From Gnetum montanum (lineage: Eukaryota; Streptophyta; Gnetopsida; Gnetales; Gnetaceae), in assembly GCA_015680685.1 (NCBI GenBank), contig MNCI01028444.1:548414-612413 (forward strand): 64,000 nt of DNA, read 5' to 3'. Below are positions 22,047 through 32,562 of this stretch, piece after piece. Under the pieces are notes generated by a model that had not been told where the DNA came from, made no database searches, and worked only from the letters and a program-made list of their open reading frames with translations. The translations under genes were made by a program, and so were the position numbers. Position 1 is the stretch's first letter. Each line of letters opens with the position of its first letter.

Positions 22047-22259
22047 AATTTGGCTATGACAAGGATTAATAAGTGGATAAAGAGGATCCATACATGGATG
22101 AGATGTTGGAGACACTTCATGCCCTAGCCACTAGGTGTCTATTGATGGTGTGGTGGCCAAATAGAGAAATTGTTGATCACACACCTAATTGTTATATGTA
22201 TTGTGGGTTAGGATATGAGGTGTATTAAAATTATGGATGATTGACCCACTATTTCACCC

Positions 22260-24466
22260 TTGAGTATGAGATGGTATGCATGGATTCATTTGTCTTTCCA
22301 AGTTTATAGATTCATTGGTTGGATGTGGGATTGGAGTACAGATGGATGGTGGATCAAAGGATGGTGGTGGTGAAAAGGAACATGATACACTAGATTGGCA
22401 TTGTGTTGGCTTAGATGATGTGGTGGGTCCATGCAAGGTTTACCTTGACTTATAGCCTTACATCCAAAAGGGATGTTTTTAGCATTGTGTTTAGGACCCA
22501 CTAGTGTTAGTGTGTCTTTGCACATTTGTAGCACAAGTAGCACTCATTGGTTGATATTGTGGTGCAAAAACTTCTTGAGTTGTTGGTGGTGGCATATAAG
22601 GAGGTGGATGCTGAGAATATTGAGGGTGAGTTGGATGGTAAGAAGTGTGAGTTGGTGATCCTTCAGGGGATGTCATGTAGTGACGGTACTAAGAAGATTA
22701 GTAGTGGTTATTTGAAGTGGAGGACGTTGAACTAATTAGAGAAATAGGGTGCTGAACATAATATCTGTGAGGTTTTGGTGGGTGTGGTTGATTTGGTGGT
22801 GGCCTTCCCCATGACTGTGGTTGTTGCCACTGTGGTTGAGGATGTTGAGGCTGGTAATAAGTCTTGTAAGGATGGTATGGTCAGTTGTGGAACTATCTGA
22901 AATTATCTTGTGGGAGAAGAAGTCTCTTGGGCATGTGCTTTTGCACAAACTTTGGATTTGAGGCACCTACTTAATACTCATATAGATGTAAAAATACATT
23001 GGCTCTTTGGATGGTCATGTATGCAGAGGTCACATCCATCATCTTCATCCATGGTGGAGTCTTTAGCCTCACTTTCATCAACCACTTTTCTCATTTGCTG
23101 AAGAGTATTCCTAACTGTTTTTTAGTTCTATGTCCTTTGTTTATTGTGTTTGCCTAGTATGTGTTGCATAATCTTCTCCATGACTATTTCAACAAGATTT
23201 GTGACATTTTCATTTATCCATTTAGACATTCTACTGAATTTTTCTTCTAGATCATCAATAGACTCCTCTATCGGCAAAGTTTGTTGTAGAATCACCTTAT
23301 CAAGAGTGGTTTCATTTTCCTTATCATAAATTTGGACCTCCTTTGATTGAAGAGTTAGGTCCCATTAATGTTTTTTGACATTCTCCCATTTACACATTTC
23401 TCCTTCTTCTTTTGCCATACGCTCTATTTTCTGTTTGATCTGATGGGCTTGAAGCTCGTATAATTGCCCTGGGGCATATATCCCAAGGGTTGTCCTTGTT
23501 TCTATGCAAAGCCCATCTATGATGTGGTAAAGCTGCTCTTCCTCAAAGAAACCATGGCTTGGGCATCAGTTTAGTAAGGCATAATATCTATCTAAGGCCA
23601 TGTCCCAAGGGTTCATGTTGTTCTTGTTTCCACTCTTGGATTTGTCTTCTTAGGTTGGACATTCTTTTATAAGTTTGGTATCTCTCATTGAAAAGTTCTA
23701 GCATTATAGACCATCATCAAATTGAACTTGGTCTCAACAATCTATACCACACTTGAGCTCTATCAATTAGTATCCTAGGAAAGAGCTTAAGCTTTTGCCA
23801 TCCACTTTCAATGTTATAATAATCACAGGAATCATGGAAGGCTTGTAAATGTTGTTGTAGATCAGAATCATAGCATCCTGCAAACTTTGGAATATTATTC
23901 ATGTCAAGCTTAGGTAGTTGACTCTTTTTGTGATGCATGCAAGATATCTTAACGCCTCTGTGATATGCATTAGGATCTTAGTGGCCAATAGGGGTTCATT
24001 GTCATCAAAAAAATTATGAGGAAAATTTCTATGTTCATGGTGACTTCTTTACCTTTTCCCATGGATTCAATTCTGATTTTTAGTTTAACCCTTTAGTGGA
24101 GCTCTATCTCTACACCTATGTTCATCTTTGTCAGAAGTAGACGTTGAAGGGAAAGAGAAAGATGAGGAACTAGAAGAATTTCCATGGATTCTATGGTGTT
24201 TCATATGGTCCCTTAATTTATTGTTTCTAGTTTTCAAGGAGGTCTTAGGCCTTGAGGCCTCCTCTAGTTCAGGATCTACATCATCTCATCGAAGATTGTC
24301 TACCTTAGGTGAATGTAGTCTTTAAGTGTCATTAGGGTGGTCATGATCATAAGAAATCCCTGCATAAGGTTGATCACTCCAAATCTCCTTCATCATGTAT
24401 CTCATTATTTCTCTAATGAATATGTTCGTTATACAGTGCATAGTCACTTCCATGTGAGAGAGACAT
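22260..24466 (-). pseudogene. E3 gag (broken)
   Basis: Probable start ATG 24466 (MSLSHGSDY). Gag domain at 23938-23450: LDMNNIPKFAGCYDSDLQQ, SGWQKLKLFPRILI, AQVWYRLLRPSS, then the ILGIYAPGQLYEL-type end of the domain. A knuckle remnant with HDHPKSQC is near 22990-23020 and a Pro-rich tail runs 22676-22260 (HPPPYMPPPTT). Stops and frameshifts throughout. Pol does not follow. Confidence 0.75.
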
Positions 24467-24573
24467 TGTTCTTAATTTAAGATGTATGTGAGCTAAGAGT
24501 TTCCAAAAGATATATCATTAATACCTTTTATAGCGATCATGTATAATATAACTAATCTAGATAATTAGCACCA

Positions 24574-24592
24574 TCCCTAGCAATGGTGCCAA
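24574..24592 (-). other. E3 primer-binding site
   Basis: Minus strand TTGGCACCATTGCTAGGGA directly abuts the 5' LTR. tRNA-Asp type with a few changes. Confidence 0.7.
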
Positions 24593-25445
24593 TGATGAGT
24601 AGTGAGGTATTCGAACGCTCAACCATACGAATTACAAGCATTCACGTGCAATCCAATGGAATTCCATGGATGGGACTAGTTGTGGTATCTAGATCATTAT
24701 GTCTTGATCGTAGTTCATTGTCTTCCCACTTAGACTAGTGGTAGCTTTGTCCTGTATGGTTTAGTCCAAAGTGAGGCATATGATGTGGTTCCTAATCCTA
24801 TGCTATGGTACTTCCAATGATAGAAAGAGATAAATTGATTAACTAATGAATAATGAAAAACAAGTCTAAATTAGCCTACGACAATAGTATTTGCTCTTAA
24901 CTGTCTGTACATGTCTTGGACTTCATGGAGCTACTTCTAGGTTTACCAAGTGTATGTCACTAGTTATGCCAAACAATACACCTTTGGCAACCAAGTATCT
25001 ACACTTAAACACTTGTGATTAAGGCATACACATTCTGCTTAACAATAGGAATAGTAAATAACAATAAATGGAAACGTAAAAATCACAATATTAAGCTAAT
25101 TGGATGCTGCAATGATGGAAGTAATCTCAATCTTTATTACCAGTCATGTAACATGTCCAAGTACGTCTCACTCGAACAAAGGTGTTGTACGATTACAAAC
25201 ATCATATTGCACATATGCACTAAAAATAAAAGGATTTAAGGAAATGAAAATCTAATCTAAAAACTCAAAACTAACTCTTCTGAGATGTCCCATATGGAAG
25301 CCCAAGTGTAGTATTTATAGGCAAGATCTAGATGAGGTGACATCAGGTATTCAATGTTGCTTATTAGCCTTGACATCAGGTACACAACATTGGGACTTCG
25401 ATGTCGTGTATCTGATATTGGGGCCCATTAAATCATAACTCCTCA
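24593..25445 (-). repeat. E3 5' LTR
   Basis: 853 bases, the same length as the 3' LTR, from TGATGAGTAGTGAGG to AACTCCTCA. Its end carries one change relative to the family CTCATCA. The cassette is at 25335-25430. Followed by CCTAG (25446-25450). Confidence 0.9.
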
Positions 25446-25523
25446 CCTAGTTGAATTGAACTTGTGACCTAGGATTATGAAGTGAAGACCCATAACACTA
25501 GGCTAACACCTCATTATTAGATA
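25446..25523 (-). repeat. SINE-like copy S2, right part
   Basis: Minus strand has TTAGCCTAGTGTTATGGGTC (A-box-like) and GGTCACAAGTTCAATTC (B-box-like). It joins the left part at 16405 across E3. Confidence 0.55.
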
Positions 25524-25579
25524 TAAGAGAAAATGATTAAAGATGATAAGAAGGAATTTAAAATAGTAAAATAACTAGC

Positions 25580-25700
25580 TCTTCACAAAGGTGAATGGAA
25601 AATGATGATGTATGTAGCTAACCTAATTTTGTTAAAAAAAGATTAAAAAGGTAATGATGATGGGGTGGGTTGAAGGGGTGTTGAAACCCAAAACATTTTT
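25580..25700 (+). pseudogene. LINE (RTE-like) extreme C-terminus
   Basis: One frame reads ALHKGEWKMMMYVANLILL, the end signature of RTE-type ORFs (GEWR.MIHVADP in relatives). A GGGGTGTTGAAACCC tail follows, then SINE-like copy S3. Same order as at 16090-16405. Confidence 0.5.
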
Positions 25701-25736
25701 TAAAAAAATATTAACCCTCTTAGTATATATTTAAGT

Positions 25737-25822
25737 TAGAACTTTATAACTCAGTATTTTCTATCAGAGCTTTCAAATCAAGATTCTTACCACTAAGCTA
25801 ACATCTCATTGTTATAATAAGA
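25737..25822 (-). repeat. SINE-like copy S3
   Basis: Minus strand has TTAGCTTAGTGGTAAGAATC (A-box-like). The B-box part is more diverged. Same family as S1 and S2. Confidence 0.45.
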
Positions 25823-25935
25823 GATTCTTTCTCCATCAATGTTAATTGATACATTTTCTCTATAATCTATTTATGTTTCTAATTTATGGGTTAAATTCTA
25901 ATGGGAAATGCTAGGTTATAAAGTTTTAATTTCAC

Positions 25936-26862
25936 TGATGAGCAGCAAGGTACCCCTATGTTCAACCATACGAATATGAGTGTTTTACGCACAATCCGGT
26001 CGAATTCCAATGACTAAGTGCCTATGTGCCTTTTTGGAGCAAGGATAAGTTGGTTGATCATTGTCTTCCCAAACTTACTTGTATGTCATGATTGTATGGT
26101 TAAGTGAGCTTAAGGCATATGTTTTTTATATCTTTTATGTTTTTATGTCCTGTGCTAATAAGGGAGAAGATAGATAACTAAGTGACTACTTCATCTTAAC
26201 TACTCATTAACTAAGTTCTAACTAATCCTAACACTAGCATCCATTCTCACTTGCTGTACACATCCTAAACTAGTGCAACACTACTCAGATTACCAAACGT
26301 TAACTGTTACTAGGTTACCAAGTGTTACATGCATGCTCAAAGTGATCGTACTAAGTGTAATTTAACAATTTTCTTAATTGATCAAAATGAATTGCTACGC
26401 TAATAACATAAATGTAAAGTGCATAAAATAAAATAAAATAAAATAAATTCATAAGAAAGTAAAATAAAAGAAATGCATAAGAAAAAGAAATCTCAAGTGC
26501 TGCAAGGATGAATCAAAGAGCTCATCTTTATTGTCGTACACAAGGTGTGCTTAGGTATACAATGCTCAAATAAAGACATGTCCACACTTAGGCCTCTTAC
26601 TGTGGGCACTTGGAAAATAATCTAACTTTCAAAAAAACTACAAGAGTTTCACTACTTAACTGCTAAAAGACTTCTTTCCAATTATGCGCCTAGGCACTGT
26701 ATTTATAGGCTTGAGAGAAACTACTCTAATAATTAGAGTAACTACTCTAATAATTAGAATAACTTCTAAACCACTAGAGTAAGCACTCTAATAATTAAAG
26801 TAAACAGCTAGAGTAACTACTCTAATAATTAGAATAAACCGCTAGAGTAACTTCTCTCATCA
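25936..26862 (-). repeat. E4 3' LTR
   Basis: 927 bases from TGATGAGCAGCAAGG to CTTCTCTCATCA. The PPT (minus strand TCAATCGTGGGGGTA, 26863-26877) abuts it. Cassette at 26721-26860. TATA box on the minus strand near 26698-26706. Preceded by TTCAC. Confidence 0.92.
26721..26860. promoter_or_regulatory. E4 palindromic cassette, CTCTAAT-ATTAGAG type
   Basis: Repeated units of ACTCTAATAATTAGAGTA (arms CTCTAAT/ATTAGAG round a central A), about four to five copies with some decay, between TATA box and LTR start. Unrelated in sequence to the E2 and E5 palindrome but in the same place. Confidence 0.8.
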
Positions 26863-26959
26863 TACCCCCACGATTGAATAAAAAATCATCCTCGAGTTCC
26901 TTACAAAATATTGGGAAGGTATGGGATTATTGACTAATTGACAACTAACGATGGAATGG

Positions 26960-27253
26960 GATGATAGACTCAACATGCCTAGTGAATGAATCAATAAGCA
27001 TATTAAAACATTAGTGTTCATGACCATTGTCATGAACACTCATACATAAATGACATCCAAGCCTTTATTTGGTAGCTTGTAGAGAAAGAGAGAGAAACAA
27101 AATGAAGCGTGTTGTCTCCAATGCTAAGATTGAAGCTTTTGTTGTTTATTCATAACCATGCCACTAGACTTGCTCCTTTCAAAAATACTTTAGTTTCGGT
27201 CCATCCTAAGTGCTTCCTCCAATCCCAGTCCTTTCTTTGTATGATTTCCATCT
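26960..27253 (-). pseudogene. E4 vestigial ORF after acceptor-like site
   Basis: Minus strand TGTTGTGTGTGTAG|ATGGAAATC, ATG at 27251. The frame reads MEIIQRKDWDWRKHLGW... for about 45 codons before a stop. It is in the same position as ORF2 of E2/E3 but short and not recognisably homologous. It may be a remnant or a leader peptide. Confidence 0.35.
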
Positions 27254-27448
27254 ACACACACAACACAGTCACAAATGAGCAAGGATAGATAAACCATAAT
27301 GCAGTTGATACCTTGCCTCAATATGAAGCGCATTGGCTGAGTTGTGGTTATGGTAGAAGCTAGTTTGGAGATTTATCACAAGTGACTACCCAAGGTGTAG
27401 GGGTTAGAAAAATAGTAAAATGGAGAAAATTAAAAAATTTGTGTCGGA

Positions 27449-27463
27449 GCCCCCACGACTAAG
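27449..27463 (-). promoter_or_regulatory. E4 internal PPT-like box II
   Basis: Minus strand CTTAGTCGTGGGGGC, about 196 bases upstream of the acceptor-like site at 27252. Confidence 0.5.
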
Positions 27464-27629
27464 AGTGAACCTCCAGTAGCTATAAGGTAGAAAAATATGA
27501 GGAACAAGAAAGATGAAAAATAATAATAATGGTAATTCCAATAAAGTAGATGTCATAGATGGAGATGAAACAAGAGATTATTGATTGTAGGAAATGTTTA
27601 AGGAAAAGAACTTAACAATTGCACCAAAA

Positions 27630-28410
27630 AGGAATGCCAGTGGGTCCTCCCCAAAGCAGGCTCATGCCTTTTATGCCTTGAAAAACCCACAAACCAAAGA
27701 GTCTGTAAGCTATAGGAATGTCATTTGGAAGTAAGAGTTAAAAACTTACCCACAAGAATTCACCAAAGAAAAATAATGCATCAACCCAGAACAAACTAAT
27801 GATAAAACTAGTAATGAGGTGAAAAATGGGAAGAAAGATGGAGTGGAGAGAATGGAATATAATCCCAAGAACAAGGTCGTGTAAAGCCCCTCATGTATTT
27901 CATGGTTAAGATAACTAAGTAGAGCTCATCCCAAATCTAGACTCAAACCAACCACACTCAGTGACCTTGCATCAATACACCTGGCCAATCCATCCTCTTG
28001 AAGTAACAAGAATGCCTTCACAAAGAGTGATCACCATCCCAAAGAGAGCAAGATGGAGAAGCAAGAAGTGAGAAAGGGCCTTAGTTAGAGGGAATATTTA
28101 GGCATGGGTAACATGTCTTTCCAGTTTCATAACTAGTGCTTATAGCCCATATTGCTTTATTATGTCTAAGGGGTGTGCTTTGAATTCTCACTTTTCTCCT
28201 TTTTTTCTCTTTTTGTGTGTGTGTGTGAGAACCACACCATGCAAAGACTTATTTTTTTATTCACTTGGCTTCATGATTTTTGAACAATGTCAAAATGGTG
28301 AAAAACCTAAGAAACAAGCATCCAAGCACCCAAGAGAATGGCCAACACAAATGCATCAAATCCCCTTGAAGTCACATCCTTTTCATCCTTTGAGTCTTTC
28401 CTTGGTCTAA
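27630..28410 (-). repeat. E4 conserved noncoding block
   Basis: Lies between integrase and box II. Shares landmarks with E2, E3 and E5 (CCCCAAAGCAGGCT, TTTAGGCATGGGTAACATG, AAGAGAATGG...CCCCTTGAAGTCACATCC). A GT microsatellite (28217-28228) lies inside. The 82-codon plus ORF here is a chance frame. Confidence 0.6.
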
Positions 28411-28769
28411 AAAGTACCCAACCACCAATTCATTAATAAATTTACTTAGAAAAAGGGGACTATACAATTCCAAGCCAAAGGAGATCATAGAGTTGTATAG
28501 ATGAGTGGACAACGTGGACTCATTGCCTGTTTTACCAAAAGAATCATACCTTAATATCAACATCATAATTCAGAGGTAAAAACCAAACATTAGCAATCAA
28601 TATGATATAATGCAATCCACCATCATGAGCACTTATTGGATGATGAATAAAAGTAAAGCAAGTTAACAAAGAAATAGTAAAAACATGAATGATGGTGCAA
28701 AACAAAAAGGAGAAAAGTTGGAAAAATGTGTAAAACAAAAATTCAAAAAGAATTGAGGGCCTGGAATGG

Positions 28770-29900
28770 TTAGCATAGGTAGCCATCTCCCCCACAACTG
28801 AGTTGGAAGGAGGAGATCTGAAATAGTGAGAAAGGTTGTCCACTAATAGAGGTAGCATGTGTACTAGTTGTCCTAAGCTCATGAAAAGGTTTGGTTTGTT
28901 GCACGTTGACCAAAATTTTCTTATTCGGGCTCTCAAGTTTGTATATTTTCATGGCCCCTAAAGGAAAAGTTGCATAAATAATATAAGGTCCTTCCCACAG
29001 TGTTTGAAATTTAGTGCGTTGTGGCACATGTTTGGGATTCTAGTAGAGAACCTTATCTCCTAGCTGATATTTAACTTTCCTAATTCTTAGGTCATGATGT
29101 TGTTTATTGAAGGCCTTATGCAATTCACTAGATGACAGGGTAGCTAATCGATTTTCATCTAGTAAGTTAAGGGTTACTAACCATTGTTTCTATGCTAGAT
29201 CAAGGTCAAGGTTGAGGTCACATGCCATGGATAGTGTACAAAGCTTAGTTTGAATACGAAGTGTTGGTAATTTACTGTACACTAACTCATAGTGAGAGTA
29301 GCCTATAGGGAGTTTCCATGTGGAGTGGTATGCCCAAAGAGCATCGTTTAGTTTAGTGCTCTAGTCTCAGTTAAACTTACTAATGGTTCTTGTAAATATC
29401 TTTGTAATCTCCCTGTTGGTGAATTTTGCTTCACTGTTCTCTTGGGGGTGGTATGGTGTAGTCAATTTATGCTTAACCCCTAAGCATTGCATTAATTTCT
29501 GAAAATTTGCACCTGTGAAGTGTGTACCATTGTCTGAAATAAGTGCATGTGGCATACCAAACTTATTTATGATTTGTTGTTGAACAAATCGTGCAGCTGT
29601 AGATGATGTACAATCTTTAATAGTAGTTACTTCAGCCCATTTTTTAGGTAATCAATGGTAACAATAATATAAGCTTTTCCATTGTACATTGGTGTAATCG
29701 GCCCAATAAAATCAATTCCCCAAATTTCAAAGGGTTTTAACGGTTGAATCCATTGTTGTGGACCCTCCATTCTAGCAATCATTCCCCCATCACATTGACA
29801 ACACTCACAAGATTGGATGAAACAATGGACTTCCTGAAATAATGTAGGCCAATAATATCCTGCAAGTAAGATCTTGATGGTCATTCGTCTCCTAGTGTAA
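28770..29900 (-). pseudogene. E4 integrase (broken)
   Basis: The zinc-binding CECCQC-type pair is in SCECCQCDG (about 29800). The catalytic core has GIDFIGPI (first Asp, about 29710), LISDNGTHF (second Asp, about 29545) and YHPQENSEAKFTNREI (Glu, about 29440), as in Athila integrases. The C-terminal part (PQRTKFQTLWEGPYII, 29027-28950) resembles the usual GKLxxxWxGPF module. A frameshift lies between 29627 and 29555 and several stops are present. Confidence 0.88.
28788..28802 (-). promoter_or_regulatory. E4 internal PPT-like box I
   Basis: Minus strand CTCAGTTGTGGGGGAG, right at the end of integrase homology, then a T-rich tract (28690-28760). Confidence 0.5.
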
Positions 29901-30043
29901 TGAACCTCACAAGGACCCTCATGAGCATCTTGGAGAACTTACAATTGATCTTTATCAGGAACACACCATTGAACCAACCCATCAAGACATACTTTGTAAA
30001 GTTTCTCATTTATTTCCATAAAGTACTTAGCTCAATGAAGAAA

Positions 30044-30500
30044 CTATTGTTTCTTCTTAAGGTTTAACTCTTGTGATATTTGTTGGGTGAGGAGATAGGT
30101 AAGAATGCCACTGTACCAGTTTGTCTCCATGGGTGATTGATTATTCACTACACTAGCAAAGAGGAATTCATCAAGAAAATGATTAGAAATTAGATACTCA
30201 TCCTCTTTGTTGTCCCATCTCAACTGAGATAAATGATTAGCAACTACGTTCTTGATGCCTTTGCGATCGATCATCGTTAAATCAAACTCTTGTAAGATTA
30301 CAAGCCATCGTATGATACGAGGGCTTACCATTGGCTTATTCATGAGGAACTGGATTGCACTATGATCTGTATGTATATATACTTTATATTCCAATACATA
30401 GTATCTGAACTTTTTTAGTGCAAACACTATAGCCATTAATTCTTTTTTTGTGGTAGTGTAGTTAAGTTGTGCACTAGCGATACTTCTACTTGCACAGTGG
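30044..30500 (-). pseudogene. E4 RNase H (broken)
   Basis: Best segment 30436-30044: MAIVFALKKFRYYVLEYKV, HTDHSAIQFLMNKP, RIIRWLVILQEFDL and NVVANHLSQL, all standard gypsy/Athila RNase H signatures. The part joining it to RT (30500-30640) is less clear. Stops at its ends. Confidence 0.85.
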
Positions 30501-30639
30501 ATGTAATAAGGATGCTTCTAGTCATTTAACTATGTAAGTATGGATCCTAAGGCATATTTGGATGCATAAATCATGATATGGAATGGTTTGGACCAATCAA
30601 GAGCTTGTAGAATGTGTGTTTCTATTAGCTTCTATTTTA

Positions 30640-31570
30640 GAGTTTAGAAAGCTAATTCGCATTTCTTGGTCCGCTCGAAAGGTATGTCCTTTTTCATTAA
30701 TTTCACCAATGGTTTGGAAACCTTTGAAAGATTTTCAATATATCTCCTATAGTAGCCAATATGTCCAAGGAATGACCAAATATCTTTGAAAATTTTCGAT
30801 TGATGGGTAATTCCTTGGATAATTTTGATTTTCTCGGGGTCTATCTCTATCCATGTGTGTGAGATTTTTTGCCCTAGTACTATGGCTTCTTGGACCATCA
30901 AATGGATTTTTTGCCAGTTGAGCCTCAAATTGGTTTCTACACAAATTTTTAACACTTGCTCCAACTGGTCCAAGGCTTGATCAAAGTTTACTCCATAAGT
31001 GAAGAAGTCATCCATAAGGACCTCCATGCCATTCCCTATCTGCTGTTGGAATATGCTTAGAACTAGTCATTGAAATGTTGCAAGGACATTACATAAGCCA
31101 AACGACATCTGTTTGTATGCAAACATTCTACACGGACTGGTGAACGTAGTCTTGGCTTGGTCTTCTGGGGATATTTGTATTTGGTTATATCCGTTGTATC
31201 CATCCAGAAAACTATAATAGCGATGCTTTGCGATGGTGTCTAGGACTTGGTCGACAAATGACAATGAAAAGTGATCTTTGAATGTTGCCATATTTAGTAC
31301 CTGAAATTTATGCACACCCTCCATTTGCCTCCCTTTTTAGGTATAATAACTAGGGGGCTAACCCATTCGCTATCAGCAATGGGGTATATGAACCTAGCCT
31401 TGAGAAGTTGTTTGATTTCTTCCTTGACTACTTGCTTCAGCTTTGGGTTCAAATGCCTTTGCAGTTGTCTTCGAGGCTTCATGGAGGGATCATTGTAAAT
31501 CCTATGTTGGCATATCCTAGGATCAATTCCAGTTAATTCAAGATATGACCAAGCGAAGGCTTTTTACCAT
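30640..31570 (-). pseudogene. E4 reverse transcriptase (broken)
   Basis: Fingers: LKARFIYPIADSEWVSPLVI and KKGGKWRVCINFRYLN (about 31420-31290). Palm: SFLDGYNGYNQIQI, KQMSFGLCNVLATFQ. Catalytic box LMDD at about 31015 (family FMDD). Then VLGQKISHTWIEIDPEKI and FLGHIGYYRRYI. Frame changes near 31300, and a stop precedes the LMDD segment. Typical Athila-like RT; inactive here. Confidence 0.9.
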
Positions 31571-31969
31571 CTATTGATTACCTTAAATAGTTCTTCTTTC
31601 TGTTGAGGAGCAAGCTTAGTGTTGATAATTACCGATTTTTTGTTTTTAAGGAACATGTATTCTATACCGGTGGACAATGGTTTTAGCTTGAGGGGCTCCT
31701 GCTTAAATTTCTCAGGGATTTCCAACTTCCCCTAGTTGACATTTTTAAGGTTAAAACTTGGAAGTTGGTGGTGGACTTGCTCTAATGTGTCTATGCTATC
31801 AATGTAAGCACAAGTCAAACCCTTAGTTAGTTCCATGCATATGAGTGAACTACTTTCTTGATTAGTTGTCACCCACTAGATGCCTTCCTATTGTGTGGCT
31901 GCTGCATACAGGCATCTTTTTATGTTGATCACTTGTGCACACTGATTACATGAAGGAAATGTTAAACTT

Positions 31970-32560
31970 TACACAAACCATGACCTCATGCAATTACACC
32001 CTATGTCACTATATGTGATGTAGAGAACTTTCTTCTTCTTAATCTTTTCAAATGTATTTTTCTTTGATATTTCTAGGGAAAGATTACGGATTCCTAGATG
32101 TGCGTCGATGGTGCTTAGCCATGCTCTTTCCATTATGATTGTGAAGTCCCCCTTATTGTTGTTCACCTAAATCACTAGGAAGTTAGTTGGGTACAACCAC
32201 CCACAAATAGTGGTAACAATGTCTTCCACTAGTCCCAGTGGGACAATGATGGATTGGTCAACCAACTCTAGATGGATGTTACTATGTTTCAATGGAGGTA
32301 GGTTCCAGGCCTTGTACATTTCTTGAGAAATCAAGTTGACATTGGAACCTGAATCCAAAAGAGCCTTGCACAATGCATTTCCAGCAATTTGTAAGTATAT
32401 TAGAGGACTCCTAGGATTAGAGAATTTCCTAGGAAGGTAGCCAGCTTTGATCCAATCGGTGATGGCATGTGTTAGCATGACCATATGTGTTGAGTGCAGT
32501 GATTGGGTTGAAGGAGGCTTCAAAGTTTTGATTGATACTAAGGCATCTAATGAATCAGTT
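31970..32560 (-). pseudogene. E4 aspartic protease (broken)
   Basis: 32523-32167 has the active site ALLDSGSNVNLIS and the partner segment ending FLVI. It continues past a stop into NNNKGDFTIIMERAWL (32160 on). The family pattern is D-S/L-G then a hydrophobic strand, then IMGRAWL. It cuts the gag-pol polyprotein. Same frame as the gag upstream. Confidence 0.82.
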
Positions 32561-32562
32561 GC

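Larger units (their letters stand above)
16406..25445 (-). mobile_element. E3: complete non-autonomous element with extra ORF
   Basis: 9040 bases bounded by two 853-base LTRs and the 5-base duplication CCTAG. Same plan as E2 on the minus strand: PBS (24574-24592), gag (24466-22260), conserved noncoding block, internal cassette, ORF2 (20127-17390), 3' LTR. No pol. It is the best-preserved full-length copy of the extra-ORF type here, although its ORFs are interrupted. Confidence 0.9.

Noticed and set aside
28162-28410. 82-codon plus ORF with a hydrophobic start, possible secreted peptide
   Set aside because: It lies in the noncoding block of E4, on the opposite strand, and is not kept in E2, E3 or E5.
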